DNA of 64,000 nucleotides, taken from the NCBI GenBank assembly GCA_022705325.1, contig JAKJER010000023.1, positions 1-64,000 on the forward strand, in the 5' to 3' direction. Source of the DNA: Planctomycetota bacterium (GTDB taxonomy: Bacteria; Planctomycetota; Phycisphaerae; SM23-33). Made by a program: the position numbers and the translations under genes. Shown one piece after another: positions 34,842 to 42,663 of the stretch; positions within the stretch are counted from its first letter, which is position 1, and the number at the start of each line of letters is the position of its first letter. The notes under the pieces were generated by a model. It made no database searches and was not told where the DNA came from. It saw only the letters and a program-made list of their open reading frames with translations.

Positions 34842-35660
34842 TTGTCCAACCATCCGAGACTGCGGGACATCGTGAGACCGATCCTTGTCTGCCTGGTTGC
34901 GCTGGCGGTTGTGGCCTGCGCGATGGCGGCCAAGGGGTGGCAAGTGGCGAGCATCGCCCTGGGCGGGATTCTCGTGCTGCTGTCGGCCCTGCTGCTGATC
35001 CAGGTGCACAGGGCGGTCAGCAGCCTGCACAGCCGCGGAAGCACCATCCAGCAGGCGGCCTGCGAGGCCGAGAGGCACTACATCTCGGTCCTGCGGCGAA
35101 TCGTCGCCCTGAGCGACGCCCGCGACCGCTATTACGACGGGCACAGCGCCCGCGTGGGCAAGATGGCGTGCCTGCTCTCCCATCGCCTGGGCCTGAACGA
35201 GAAAACCTGCGAGTTGATGGAACTGGCGGGGGAACTGCACGACCTGGGCATGCTGGCCATCCCCGAGCATCTCTGGAGCCAGCGCGCCAGGGTGGACGGG
35301 GCCGCCTTCAGCACCATCAAGCAGCACTGCGAGATCGCCCACGAGATGCTCGCCCCACTGCGGTCGCTGGCGCCGGTCCTGCCGGCCATCCGGCACCACC
35401 ACGAGCGGATGAACGGAACGGGCTACCCCGGCGCCCTGGCAGGCGACAATGTGCCGCTGGAAGCCCGCATCCTGGCGGTGGCCGATACCTACGACGCCCT
35501 CACTCACGATCGTCCGCACCGCCGGGCCATCTCGTCGTGGGCGGCCGTCGAGGAACTGCGTCGCTGCTGCCCGTCCGGCTTCGATTCGTTCTGCGTGGAG
35601 GCCCTGGCCGAGCAGGTTGGCGCCCCCGCGGCGCAAGATCAGCCGGTCGCGGCGGCGTAG
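34842..35660 (+). CDS. Membrane HD-GYP domain protein (divergent)
   Basis: A 272-residue protein with two transmembrane helices (about 12-30 and 35-55) and an HD-GYP-type domain (about 78-240). The start is TTG at 34842 with GGAGGAG upstream; no ATG fits in this frame. Catalytic features: H101, HD at 133-134, HHH 185-187 and GYP 194-196. Two departures from typical active enzymes: HDxGK reads HDLGM, so the Lys is Met137, and HHERxDGxGYP reads HHHERMNGTGYP. Active HD-GYP enzymes hydrolyse cyclic di-GMP; these changes may mean a weaker enzyme or a sensor-only role. The gene converges on the aldo/keto reductase. Confidence 0.85.
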   Translation: MSNHPRLRDIVRPILVCLVALAVVACAMAAKGWQVASIALGGILVLLSALLLIQVHRAVSSLHSRGSTIQQAACEAERHYISVLRRIVALSDARDRYYDGHSARVGKMACLLSHRLGLNEKTCELMELAGELHDLGMLAIPEHLWSQRARVDGAAFSTIKQHCEIAHEMLAPLRSLAPVLPAIRHHHERMNGTGYPGALAGDNVPLEARILAVADTYDALTHDRPHRRAISSWAAVEELRRCCPSGFDSFCVEALAEQVGAPAAQDQPVAAA

Positions 35661-35674
35661 GACTGGTTGTTGGT

Positions 35675-35700
35675 CGGGGCCTCTTTTGCCCCGGTTGTTT
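35675..35700. terminator. Hairpin terminator between convergent genes
   Basis: Stem CGGGGC (35675-35680) with GCCCCG (35688-35693), then GTTGTTT. An outer pair TTGTTGGTC (35667-35675) / GACCAACAA (35723-35731) can form a larger hairpin covering the gap between the HD-GYP and aldo/keto reductase genes. Confidence 0.6.
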
Positions 35701-35748
35701 CCCGAGGCCCGTAGTCGATCCTGACCAACAATCAGCAACGAACGAGTC

Positions 35749-36879
35749 TCACCCCTTCAGTTTCTCATGGGCCGCGGCCAGCGTGTCCATGATGGGCAGC
35801 TTCTGGGGGCAGCGTTCCTCGCACTTCCCGCATCGCTCGCAGCGGTCGGCGCGCTCGCGCTCGTCGAGCTTCTTGTAGAAGTATCGCACCACGCCCAGGT
35901 CGCGATACTGCGAGGCCTCGTTGAACAGCTTGAGGATTCGCGGGATCTCCACTCCGTTGGGGCAGGGCAGGCAGTAGCGGCAGCCGGTGCAGTGGACCGG
36001 ATACAGCTCCCGGTACGCCGCCGCCACCTGCGCCACCAGCTCCTGGTCGGCCTGGCTCAGGCAGCCCGGCGCCGCCCGGCCGGCCGAGGCGACGTTCTCC
36101 TCCAGTTGCTCCATCGTGCTCATGCCGCTGAGCACCACGCCCACCTGCGGCTGGTCCCACAGCCACCGCAGGCCCCATTCGGCGGCGCTGCGCTGCTGGC
36201 CGCTGGTCGCCCAGAGCCGCTCCACCGCCTCGGGGGCCGTGGCCAGGGCCCCGCCCCGCAGCGGCTCCATGATCGAGACCGCCAGGCCCCGCTGGGCCGC
36301 CAGCTCCAGACCGCGGCGCCCGGCCTGGTTCTCCTGGTCCATGAAGTTGTACTGGATCTGCGCCAGCGACCAGCCGTCGTACTCGTTGACGATCCGCTCG
36401 AAGGCGGGGTAGTGGTCGTGAAAGGAAAACCCGAACCGCCCGAAGCGTCCCCTGGCCATGGCCCGCTCGGCCCACTCCAGCAGGCCCAGCCGCCGCAGCG
36501 AGTCCCAGAACGCCCCGCTGAGGCAGTGCACCAGGTAGACGTCGATGTTCGTGCCCAGGCGCTCGAGCTGGGCGTCCAGGTAGCGGTCGAGGTCGTCGCG
36601 GGACTTGATCTCCCACGTGGGCAGCTTGGTGGCGATGCGGACCTTGGCCCGCAGTTCGCCCGTCAGCGCCTTGCCCAGCGCCCGCTCGCTGGCGCCGTCG
36701 TGGTAGACCCAGGCCGTGTCCAGGTAATTCACGCCCAGCTCGATGGCGCGGCGGATCATGGCCACCGCGCGATCCTCGTCGACCTGCTTGGACTGCTCGT
36801 CCAGCAGCGGCAGGCGCATCAGGCCGAAGCCCAGCGCCGAGACGTCAAAACCCATTTGTCCGAATGTGCGGTAGTGCAT
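35749..36879 (-). CDS. Aldo/keto reductase with C-terminal Fe-S (ferredoxin-like) domain
   Basis: A 376-residue protein. Residues 1-285 are an AKR barrel: FGLMRLP near the start, NYLDTAWVYHDGASE with catalytic Asp and Tyr, ATKLP with Lys, VHCLSG with His. The last 90 residues hold two Cys clusters, CTGCRYCLPCP and CERCGKCEERCP, of a 4Fe-4S ferredoxin kind. AKR-ferredoxin fusions are common in anaerobes and planctomycetes. The electron partner would be a low-potential carrier. The start at 36879 (MHYRTFGQMGFDVS) is at the normal family N-terminus, though its ribosome site is weak. Cytoplasmic. Confidence 0.92.
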   Translation of the reverse strand: MHYRTFGQMGFDVSALGFGLMRLPLLDEQSKQVDEDRAVAMIRRAIELGVNYLDTAWVYHDGASERALGKALTGELRAKVRIATKLPTWEIKSRDDLDRYLDAQLERLGTNIDVYLVHCLSGAFWDSLRRLGLLEWAERAMARGRFGRFGFSFHDHYPAFERIVNEYDGWSLAQIQYNFMDQENQAGRRGLELAAQRGLAVSIMEPLRGGALATAPEAVERLWATSGQQRSAAEWGLRWLWDQPQVGVVLSGMSTMEQLEENVASAGRAAPGCLSQADQELVAQVAAAYRELYPVHCTGCRYCLPCPNGVEIPRILKLFNEASQYRDLGVVRYFYKKLDERERADRCERCGKCEERCPQKLPIMDTLAAAHEKLKG

Positions 36880-36955
36880 TGGTCCGCCGGTCTGCTGATT
36901 CGTTGACTCGTTGGCTCATGCCATGCCCGGACCCGGAATCCCCGAATTCACGAGT

Positions 36956-37471
36956 TCACAGATTCGCGCCTCGCTGGTGCGAAGGCGGGCTGGGCGCCGG
37001 GGCGGGCGCTGACGTGGCGTCGGCGAACAGGCCCTGTTCGCAGCCGACGACGAAGCCCTCGGCCACCGCCTTGAGCTGTTCCCACTCGCGGCGGATGCGG
37101 CGGGCCTCGTTCTCGTCGATGCCCGAGCCGTCCTTGATGCTGGAGGTGACGGCCTCCAGGACCTCGGTGAACTCCCGCAGCATGCGCTGGACCATGTCCA
37201 TGACGTCATGGGTGGAGAGCTTTCGGCAGGGGGCGTTGGGCACGCGGAAGCCCCCGGTGACCTGGCAGAGCCACTCGACCGGCGCCGTGCTCCGGGTGAT
37301 CTCGAAGAGCTGGGCCAGCCGGTCCAGCGGGTTGCGGGCGCCGACGTCGTCGCACGTTTCGCGAGGCTCGCACCACTTGTAGATCAGCGAGGGCGAAAGC
37401 TTCATCTCGTGCGCCACCGCCTTGACGCCCACCGTGTCCACCGCTTGTTTGATGGCTTCATGCGATTGCAT
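36956..37471 (-). CDS. Phage CII-like / HTH regulator
   Basis: A 171-residue protein. The N-terminal 45 residues (AIKQAVDTVGVKAVAHEMKLSPSLIYKWCEP) look like a helix-turn-helix domain with the SPSLIYKW recognition helix, similar to phage regulator CII-type and other small DNA-binding domains. The remainder is helical (DVMDMVQRMLREFTEVLEAV, EARRIRREWEQLKAVAEGF) and ends in a Pro-rich tail. ATG 37471 is chosen over 37480 because the TATAAT box 37479-37484 would otherwise overlap the start. It is divergent from the sigma-factor operon and could regulate it; this is an inference from position only. Confidence 0.75.
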   Translation of the reverse strand: MQSHEAIKQAVDTVGVKAVAHEMKLSPSLIYKWCEPRETCDDVGARNPLDRLAQLFEITRSTAPVEWLCQVTGGFRVPNAPCRKLSTHDVMDMVQRMLREFTEVLEAVTSSIKDGSGIDENEARRIRREWEQLKAVAEGFVVGCEQGLFADATSAPAPAPSPPSHQRGANL

Positions 37472-37478
37472 GGCCGAC

Positions 37479-37484
37479 ATTATA
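37479..37484 (-). promoter_or_regulatory. -10 box seven bases before the HTH start (leaderless candidate)
   Basis: Minus strand TATAAT, then GTCGGCC, then ATG at 37471. With the usual 6-8-base distance from -10 to the transcription start, the message would begin at or beside the ATG. No Shine-Dalgarno site is seen. A -35 hexamer is not clear. Confidence 0.4.
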
Positions 37485-37503
37485 ATGCGGGCGGCGGCCC
37501 GGT

Positions 37504-37531
37504 GTAACCTTTTGCCGGTGCGGCGGTATAA
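37504..37531 (+). promoter_or_regulatory. Possible ECF-type promoter of the sigma-factor operon
   Basis: GTAACC (37504-37509), 16-bp gap, GTATAA (37526-37531). The -35 side resembles ECF sites of the GGAAC/GTAAC sort, and the operon downstream encodes an ECF sigma, so self-activation is plausible. Weak evidence from sequence alone. Confidence 0.3.
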
Positions 37532-37540
37532 CGGGGTGAA

Positions 37541-37557
37541 CGTGCGATAGTCGCACG
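37541..37557. promoter_or_regulatory. Perfect palindrome in the sigma-operon leader
   Basis: CGTGCGA-TAG-TCGCACG, 7-bp arms and three-base loop, 22 bases before the ATG at 37580. It lies between the divergent HTH gene and the operon; candidate operator or leader hairpin. Confidence 0.45.
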
Positions 37558-37579
37558 GGAACCTATCAGGAGACGGAAG

Positions 37580-38542
37580 ATGAACAAGGCATTGATGACG
37601 GCGGTTGCAGTGGCGATTCTGGCGGGCGGGGCGATCGCGGGCCCGGCCAATCTGGGGCAGATCCCGGCGGACGCGAAGTGGGCGGCCCACATTGACATGG
37701 ATGCGGTAACCGCGTCCAGCTTTGCCAAGGGCGTGATCGAGCTGATCCAGGCCGACGCCCAGACCATCGGGCAGGACAAGGCTGACCGGGCGGTCAACGT
37801 CTGGACCAAGATGCAGCAGGTCCAGGGCGTGACGGTCATGGGGTTCGGCCTGAGCCGCACGGGCGTGATGGTGGCCAACCTCAAGCAGTACAACCCGGAA
37901 GAAGTCCTGAAGATCGCGGGCGTGGACCCCGCCAACCCGGGCGAGAAGTACCGCGACCTGACGATCTACTCGTTTGCGCCGCGGCGCGGGCCGGACCAGG
38001 AAGCCTGGCTGTGCCTGTTCAGCGACAAGGTGATCGTCGGCGGCAACGACCTGGCCCGCGTCAAGCAGGTGCTGGACCTGCTGCTGGGCAAGGGCGAGGC
38101 GATGAGCGCCACGCACGCGGTCGGCTCGCTGCTGGATTCCTCGCCCGGCTCGTTCGTGGTGGCTGCCGGGCAGAACCCCAAGCCCGCCGCGGCGGACGAG
38201 CAGGCCCCTGACCTGGGCATGCAGGGCATCCTGCGCCGCACCCAGAGCGGACGCGTCGAGGTCGGCCAGAACGGCGAGAACCTGTTCGGCTCGCTCACGG
38301 TCACCCTGGGCAGCGAGGCCGACGCCAAGAGCCTCGTCCAGATCGCCGAGGGCGCCCTGGCCATGATCCGCCTCCAGGCCCAGAACGATCCGCAGATGGC
38401 CCAGTTGGCCGAGGCCATCAAGATCGCCGCCGAAGGCAAGGTCATCAGCGGGACAGTCGCCTGGCCGGCCGCCGACGTGCTGGCCAAGCTCAAAGCCAAG
38501 GCGGCCGCCATGGCCGACCGCAAGGCCAAAGTCAACAACTGA
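37580..38542 (+). CDS. Secreted protein of unknown function, first gene of an ECF sigma operon
   Basis: A 320-residue exported protein with a signal peptide (residues 1-20, ALMTAVAVAILAGGAIA) and no lipobox. The mature part is alpha/beta and begins NLGQIPADAKWAAHIDMDAVTASSFAKG, followed by GLSRTGVMVANLKQYNPEEVLK and DLTIYSFAP. It resembles exported planctomycete proteins of unclear role (DUF3352-like in general layout), but I do not assign a family. AGGAG precedes the ATG. Its stop overlaps the sigma-factor start (TGATG), so the three genes 37580-39779 form one coupled unit and this may be the signal protein or first target of the sigma/anti-sigma pair. Confidence 0.8.
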   Translation: MNKALMTAVAVAILAGGAIAGPANLGQIPADAKWAAHIDMDAVTASSFAKGVIELIQADAQTIGQDKADRAVNVWTKMQQVQGVTVMGFGLSRTGVMVANLKQYNPEEVLKIAGVDPANPGEKYRDLTIYSFAPRRGPDQEAWLCLFSDKVIVGGNDLARVKQVLDLLLGKGEAMSATHAVGSLLDSSPGSFVVAAGQNPKPAAADEQAPDLGMQGILRRTQSGRVEVGQNGENLFGSLTVTLGSEADAKSLVQIAEGALAMIRLQAQNDPQMAQLAEAIKIAAEGKVISGTVAWPAADVLAKLKAKAAAMADRKAKVNN

Positions 38543-39183
38543 TGAACGACTCGACCCTCCAGAGCGAATCGCGGATCAGCGACGAGCAGCTCGCCTGCCA
38601 GGCGCAGGCGGGCCGCTCGTCCTGTTTCGCCGAACTGGTCGGTCGACACGAGCGGAGGCTGCTGACCTTCCTCTTCCGGCGCATCGGGTCGCTGGGCGAG
38701 GCCGAGGACCTTCTCCAGGACACCTTCGTGCGGGCCTGGCGGAACCTCGACCAGTACGACCCGCGCTGGCGGGTGACGACCTGGCTGTACACGATCGCCT
38801 CCCGCCTGGCCGCCAGCCACTACCGCAAGACCCGCAGCCGCCCCCAGACGGAGGCGGACCTGTCGTCGGCGGCCTCCACGCAGGCAGACCCGTCCGATGA
38901 GGTGGCCGCCAGCGAACAACGCGACAACCTCTGGGCGCTGGCCAGGCGGGTGCTGAGCGGGGAGCAGTACGACGTGCTCTACCTGCGGTACGTCGAGGAC
39001 TTCTCCGTCGCGCAGATCGCCGACGTGGTCGGCAAGACGCAGACGCACGTGAAAGTGCTGCTGTTTCGAGGGCGAAACAACCTGGGCTCGCGGCTCCGGT
39101 CGACCGGCTCGGCCGGGTCATGGTACGTGCCGCCCGCCCGTCCCGGCACTCACCTTCGGGCCGGGGCAAAGGAAGGTGCATGA
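38542..39183 (+). CDS. ECF-type RNA polymerase sigma factor
   Basis: A 213-residue ECF sigma factor. Region 2 (about 15-80): AELVGRHERRLLTFLFRRIGSLGEAEDLLQDTFVRAWRNLDQYDP, then W-R-V-T-T-W-L-Y-T-I-A. Region 4 (about 130-190): LPxxxR-like ALARRVLSGEQYDVLYLRYVEDFSVAQIADVVGKTQTHVKVLLFRGR. The C-terminal extension after 190 is basic and unusual. It starts at ATG 38542 inside the stop of the previous gene and ends within the start of the anti-sigma gene. It would direct transcription from ECF-type promoters, perhaps its own. Confidence 0.94.
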   Translation: MNDSTLQSESRISDEQLACQAQAGRSSCFAELVGRHERRLLTFLFRRIGSLGEAEDLLQDTFVRAWRNLDQYDPRWRVTTWLYTIASRLAASHYRKTRSRPQTEADLSSAASTQADPSDEVAASEQRDNLWALARRVLSGEQYDVLYLRYVEDFSVAQIADVVGKTQTHVKVLLFRGRNNLGSRLRSTGSAGSWYVPPARPGTHLRAGAKEGA

Positions 39184-39779
39184 TGATGTGGTGCACGATC
39201 AGCCGATATCGAATCTCCCGCCGGTGCGACGACGGCCGGCCTCTCGGCCCGCTGGTCCGGCGGCACGTGGAGAACTGCCCCGACTGCCGCCAGTTCCAGC
39301 GAGACCTGTCCGAACTGGCCCGCCGCCTCGCCGACGACGCGCGACGCGACGCGCCCGGCGTCTCGAGCGAGTTGCACCAGCGCATCCTGCGGGCGATTGA
39401 CGCCGAACCCGCGCCGCTGGCCGCACCCGCCCAGGCCGCCCCGGTTCCGCGCCCGCGACTGCGACTCTACGCCCTCAGTTCCCTGGCTGCCGCCGCCGCG
39501 GTCCTGCTGACCGCCACCATCCTCTACGTCGCCTCGCGCGGACCGGACGTTGTTTCGCACCCGGCCGGCGGGCTGCCCTCCCTCGGCTCGGGCGGGGCGG
39601 AGATCCTGCCCGAACTGCTCGAGATCCCCGACTGGGTCGTGACGCAGGTGACCGAGCCGCTCCACGCGGAGGTCCGCGAGTTGGCCCGTACGGGCCGACA
39701 GGCCGCCGGCGTCATTCTGGACCAGGCGTCGTGGCTGCTGGGCGAGGACCTGCCCGTACTCAACGGCGAGGCGGGATGA
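39183..39779 (+). CDS. Zinc anti-sigma factor (ZAS-like), membrane anchored
   Basis: A 198-residue protein. Residues 28-35 carry HVENCPDC, the H-x3-C-x2-C zinc motif of ZAS anti-sigma factors. A transmembrane helix spans about 95-117 (YALSSLAAAAAVLLTATILYV), followed by an outside domain of about 80 residues. Three ATG codons occur in a row (39180, 39183, 39186) after AGGAAGG; the middle one gives the best ribosome spacing. The first ATG overlaps the sigma TGA, so translation is coupled to the sigma gene. It probably holds the sigma factor at the membrane until an envelope signal releases it. Confidence 0.87.
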   Translation: MMWCTISRYRISRRCDDGRPLGPLVRRHVENCPDCRQFQRDLSELARRLADDARRDAPGVSSELHQRILRAIDAEPAPLAAPAQAAPVPRPRLRLYALSSLAAAAAVLLTATILYVASRGPDVVSHPAGGLPSLGSGGAEILPELLEIPDWVVTQVTEPLHAEVRELARTGRQAAGVILDQASWLLGEDLPVLNGEAG

Positions 39780-39822
39780 CGCGGGTCCGGCCTGGCCGGC
39801 CCGATGGGCTGCACGGCATCGC

Positions 39823-39867
39823 AAGCACGGGAAGTTGCGTTATACTTCCCGTGCTTCTTTTGTTTTT
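39823..39867 (+). terminator. Rho-independent terminator after the sigma operon
   Basis: Perfect 12-bp stem AAGCACGGGAAG (39823-39834) with CTTCCCGTGCTT (39845-39856), 10-base loop, then CTTTTGTTTTT. Confidence 0.9.
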
Positions 39868-39882
39868 CTGGCGAGGCGACAC

Positions 39883-42654
39883 ATGACCACACGAGCGATC
39901 TGGCGACTTGGGCTTTGGGCGAACGTGTTGTTGGGGGTGGTTCTGGCGGCTCTTCCCGCGGGCGGGGCCCCGGCGGCCGACACGGCTCAAGTCGACAAGC
40001 CGGATGAGCTTGTCCGGTCCGGCAACATCCCGCCCGACCTGACGCTCCGCGCCCGCGTGCTGGAGGTCGCGCCGGCCGGGCGGGTCCAGATCGACTGGCG
40101 GTGGGGCGGCGAGGGACTGGGCGGCAGCGTCTACCGCGGCGTGCTGGGGCGGGGACTGGCCCTCGGCGAGTGGTCGCCCTCCGCGCCGCTGGCCGCCCTG
40201 ACGCGCGGGCGGACCCTGAAACAGCGATGGTGGTACGTCACCTTCACCGTCAACGACAATGCCAGCCGCCGCCTGCGCATGGAGTTCGAGTTCAGCTACC
40301 GCGGCAAGGTCATCAAGACCTTCCAGGGCGCCGGGCCGGACGGCGGGACCGTGGGCGTGGTCGTGCCGATGCATCGGCTTGGCGCGGGGCAGGGCCCCGA
40401 CCATGCGGACTTCGTGGCCGAGTTGACCGGCCTGCGGGAATACGCGCAGCGCCGCCTGGACTGGATGGAGTCGCTGCCGTGGGCGAAGGGCCCCCGCCCG
40501 AAGGAACTGCTGATCGTCAGCAACCTGGGCGGCTACGGCGAGGGCGTGGGCTACGGCAAGCGGCACGGCGACCGGGCGATCGTCGAGATCGAGGCCCGCG
40601 TGCTGCGGGGGCTGGGCGTGAACGGCCTGCGGAGCGGGCCGGCGTTCGTTCGGGAACTGGCCCACAAGGGCGCGTCCTGGGCGGCGGAGCTGAACCGCGG
40701 CGAGATCAGCCACGCGTCCGGCTATCCCGTGCCCGCGTATCGCAAGGACCGCAGGAACAACGATCCCGAGTGCGGCTGCCCGTTCGGCGGCAAGGTGGCC
40801 CGGGCGAAGGCGGAGGCGATCCGCTCGGCCCTGGCGGAGAACCTGTCGATCGCCACGCCCGAGGTCTGGGCCTTGACGGTGGACGAGATCGGCTCGGTGT
40901 TTGACAAGTCCGCCGAGGGGAAGAAGCACATGGAGACCTGCCCGCGGTGCGTCGAGGCGTTTCGTTCCTGGGCGCAGCGGCGGGGCGCGACGCCGGCCGA
41001 CTTCGGCCAGGGCGACTGGGCGGCGGTCAAGCCCATGCTGGCCGGCGGGCCCAAGGCCGCCACGTACTACGCCCGCACGTTCAACAATGACGCGTCGGCG
41101 GGGATGTTCCGGGAGTTGGCGGCCGCCTTCGACACCGCCAACGCCGCCAAGCGCGAGTCCCTGAAGCGAGGCGAGAAGGGCGGGCCGGCCACCCAGCCCT
41201 GGGTGTACTCCTACGCCCTGCGGGGCAACACTTTCCTCATGGGCGGGCACAGCCTGGACTTCTTCGACTTCTACCGCCAGGCCGACAACGCCTTCGTCTA
41301 CGAGACGTCGAATCGCGGCTGGCAGATCTGGCAGTGGGACAGCTACCTTTGCGACGTGGGGCGGGTAGTGACGCGCGAGACGGGCAAGCCGCTGGGCGTC
41401 TACGTCAAGCCCCATCGCGGCGCGCCGGTGCAGCGGGCCTTGTCGGCTGTCGCGCGGGGGGCCAGGATGCTCTACTGGTACACCTACGGCCCGGACTACC
41501 ACAAGGGCGACAGCTTCAGCGAGAACCCCCAGGCCCTGGAGTTGACGGCGAAGGCGGCCTGGCTGCTGGGCAAGAGCGAGGACCTCTGGTGGAACGCCGC
41601 GTGGGCCCAGGCCCCGCGGGTGGCGATCGTCAAGCCGCGCTGCTCGGAATTCCTCGGCAACGACGCCCAGTGGGAAAACGCCAAGTGGGTCTACACCGCG
41701 CTGGCCCACGCCCACGTGAGCGTGGACCCGATCGACGAGGTGATGCTGGCGACGGCGGACCTGTCGCGGTACAGGGCGATCTACGTGAACGGCTCGCACC
41801 TGCCTCGCAAGGCCGCCGCCGCGGTGGAACGGTACGTCCGCGAGGGCGGCGTGCTGTGGACCAGCGGCTGGGGCTGCGCCCGTGACGAAGCCGACGAGCC
41901 CCTGACGGCGCTCCAAGGCGTGCTGGGTTTGGAGGGCCGCGGCGAGCCGGAACTGTGGTACGCGGTCAAGCGATACGGCGCGACGGCGGTGCAGTCGTTC
42001 GCCGACGCGAAATCCGTGCTGGCGCCCGTGCCGGCCGGGGCGAAGATCACCGGCCACGGGCCCTGCGCCGGCTCGTTCATGCCCGCCGTGGGGCGGGAGG
42101 CGCTCAAGCCGGCCGCCGGCGCGGAGGCGCTGGCGAAGTTCGCCGACGGCCAGGTCGCCATGACCGTGAACCGCTACGGCAAGGGCAGGGCGTACACGGT
42201 CGGGTTCTATCCCGGCCTGGAGTACAGCGCCACGATCCGCGACGCGGCCCCCGCGGCGGGCGATGCGCCGCCCCCGGCCGGGCCCGACATGTCGCGCGAC
42301 TTCGACGCTGCTCGGCGCGGGTTCATCGCCGCGCCCGCCCTGGCGGTGGCGGCGCCCACGGTCGAACCTTCCGTGCCGGCTGTCGAGGGCGTGCTGCTGA
42401 AGAACCCCGCGGGCAAGCACGCCGTCGTGCTTATGAACTGGGCATACAGGCACACGGGCGCCGCCGACAAGGGCAAGGCTGAGATCGCCCTCGTCGAACT
42501 GAAGGACGTTAAGATTCTCGTCCGCGGCGCGGGCGGTGTCCGGCGAGCGACCTCCGCCAGGCTGGACCGGGAACTGCCCGTCCGCCGCGAGGGCGACGGC
42601 GCGACGTTCACCCTGCCCAGGCTCGAGGAGGGCGACGTGGTCGCGTTGGAGTGA
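39883..42654 (+). CDS. Large secreted protein with glutamine-amidotransferase-like / beta-galactosidase trimerisation-like segment
   Basis: A 923-residue exported protein. ATG 39883 (MTTRAIWRL) follows GCGAGG, with a signal peptide through ALPAGGAPA. Residues about 60-200 are beta-rich; about 200-560 form a domain with WAKGPRPKELLIVSNLGGYGEGVGYGK and many Trp/Tyr (QIWQWDSYLCDVGRV, MLYWYTYGPDYHKGD). Residues about 575-680 (RVAIVKPRCSEF, VDPIDEVML, YRAIYVNGSHLPRKAAAAVERYVREGGVLWTSGW) look like the GATase-like trimerisation domain found in GH42 and related proteins. The C-terminus is beta-rich. A glycoside hydrolase-like function is likely, but I see no assured catalytic pair. The gene converges on the DUF4091 gene 9 bases away. 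Confidence 0.72.
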   Translation: MTTRAIWRLGLWANVLLGVVLAALPAGGAPAADTAQVDKPDELVRSGNIPPDLTLRARVLEVAPAGRVQIDWRWGGEGLGGSVYRGVLGRGLALGEWSPSAPLAALTRGRTLKQRWWYVTFTVNDNASRRLRMEFEFSYRGKVIKTFQGAGPDGGTVGVVVPMHRLGAGQGPDHADFVAELTGLREYAQRRLDWMESLPWAKGPRPKELLIVSNLGGYGEGVGYGKRHGDRAIVEIEARVLRGLGVNGLRSGPAFVRELAHKGASWAAELNRGEISHASGYPVPAYRKDRRNNDPECGCPFGGKVARAKAEAIRSALAENLSIATPEVWALTVDEIGSVFDKSAEGKKHMETCPRCVEAFRSWAQRRGATPADFGQGDWAAVKPMLAGGPKAATYYARTFNNDASAGMFRELAAAFDTANAAKRESLKRGEKGGPATQPWVYSYALRGNTFLMGGHSLDFFDFYRQADNAFVYETSNRGWQIWQWDSYLCDVGRVVTRETGKPLGVYVKPHRGAPVQRALSAVARGARMLYWYTYGPDYHKGDSFSENPQALELTAKAAWLLGKSEDLWWNAAWAQAPRVAIVKPRCSEFLGNDAQWENAKWVYTALAHAHVSVDPIDEVMLATADLSRYRAIYVNGSHLPRKAAAAVERYVREGGVLWTSGWGCARDEADEPLTALQGVLGLEGRGEPELWYAVKRYGATAVQSFADAKSVLAPVPAGAKITGHGPCAGSFMPAVGREALKPAAGAEALAKFADGQVAMTVNRYGKGRAYTVGFYPGLEYSATIRDAAPAAGDAPPPAGPDMSRDFDAARRGFIAAPALAVAAPTVEPSVPAVEGVLLKNPAGKHAVVLMNWAYRHTGAADKGKAEIALVELKDVKILVRGAGGVRRATSARLDRELPVRREGDGATFTLPRLEEGDVVALE

Positions 42655-42663
42655 TCCGCCCGC

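Noticed and set aside
34421..35878. Plus-strand frame overlapping the FAD and HD-GYP genes
   Set aside because: Different frame across two real genes, no domain or ribosome site.
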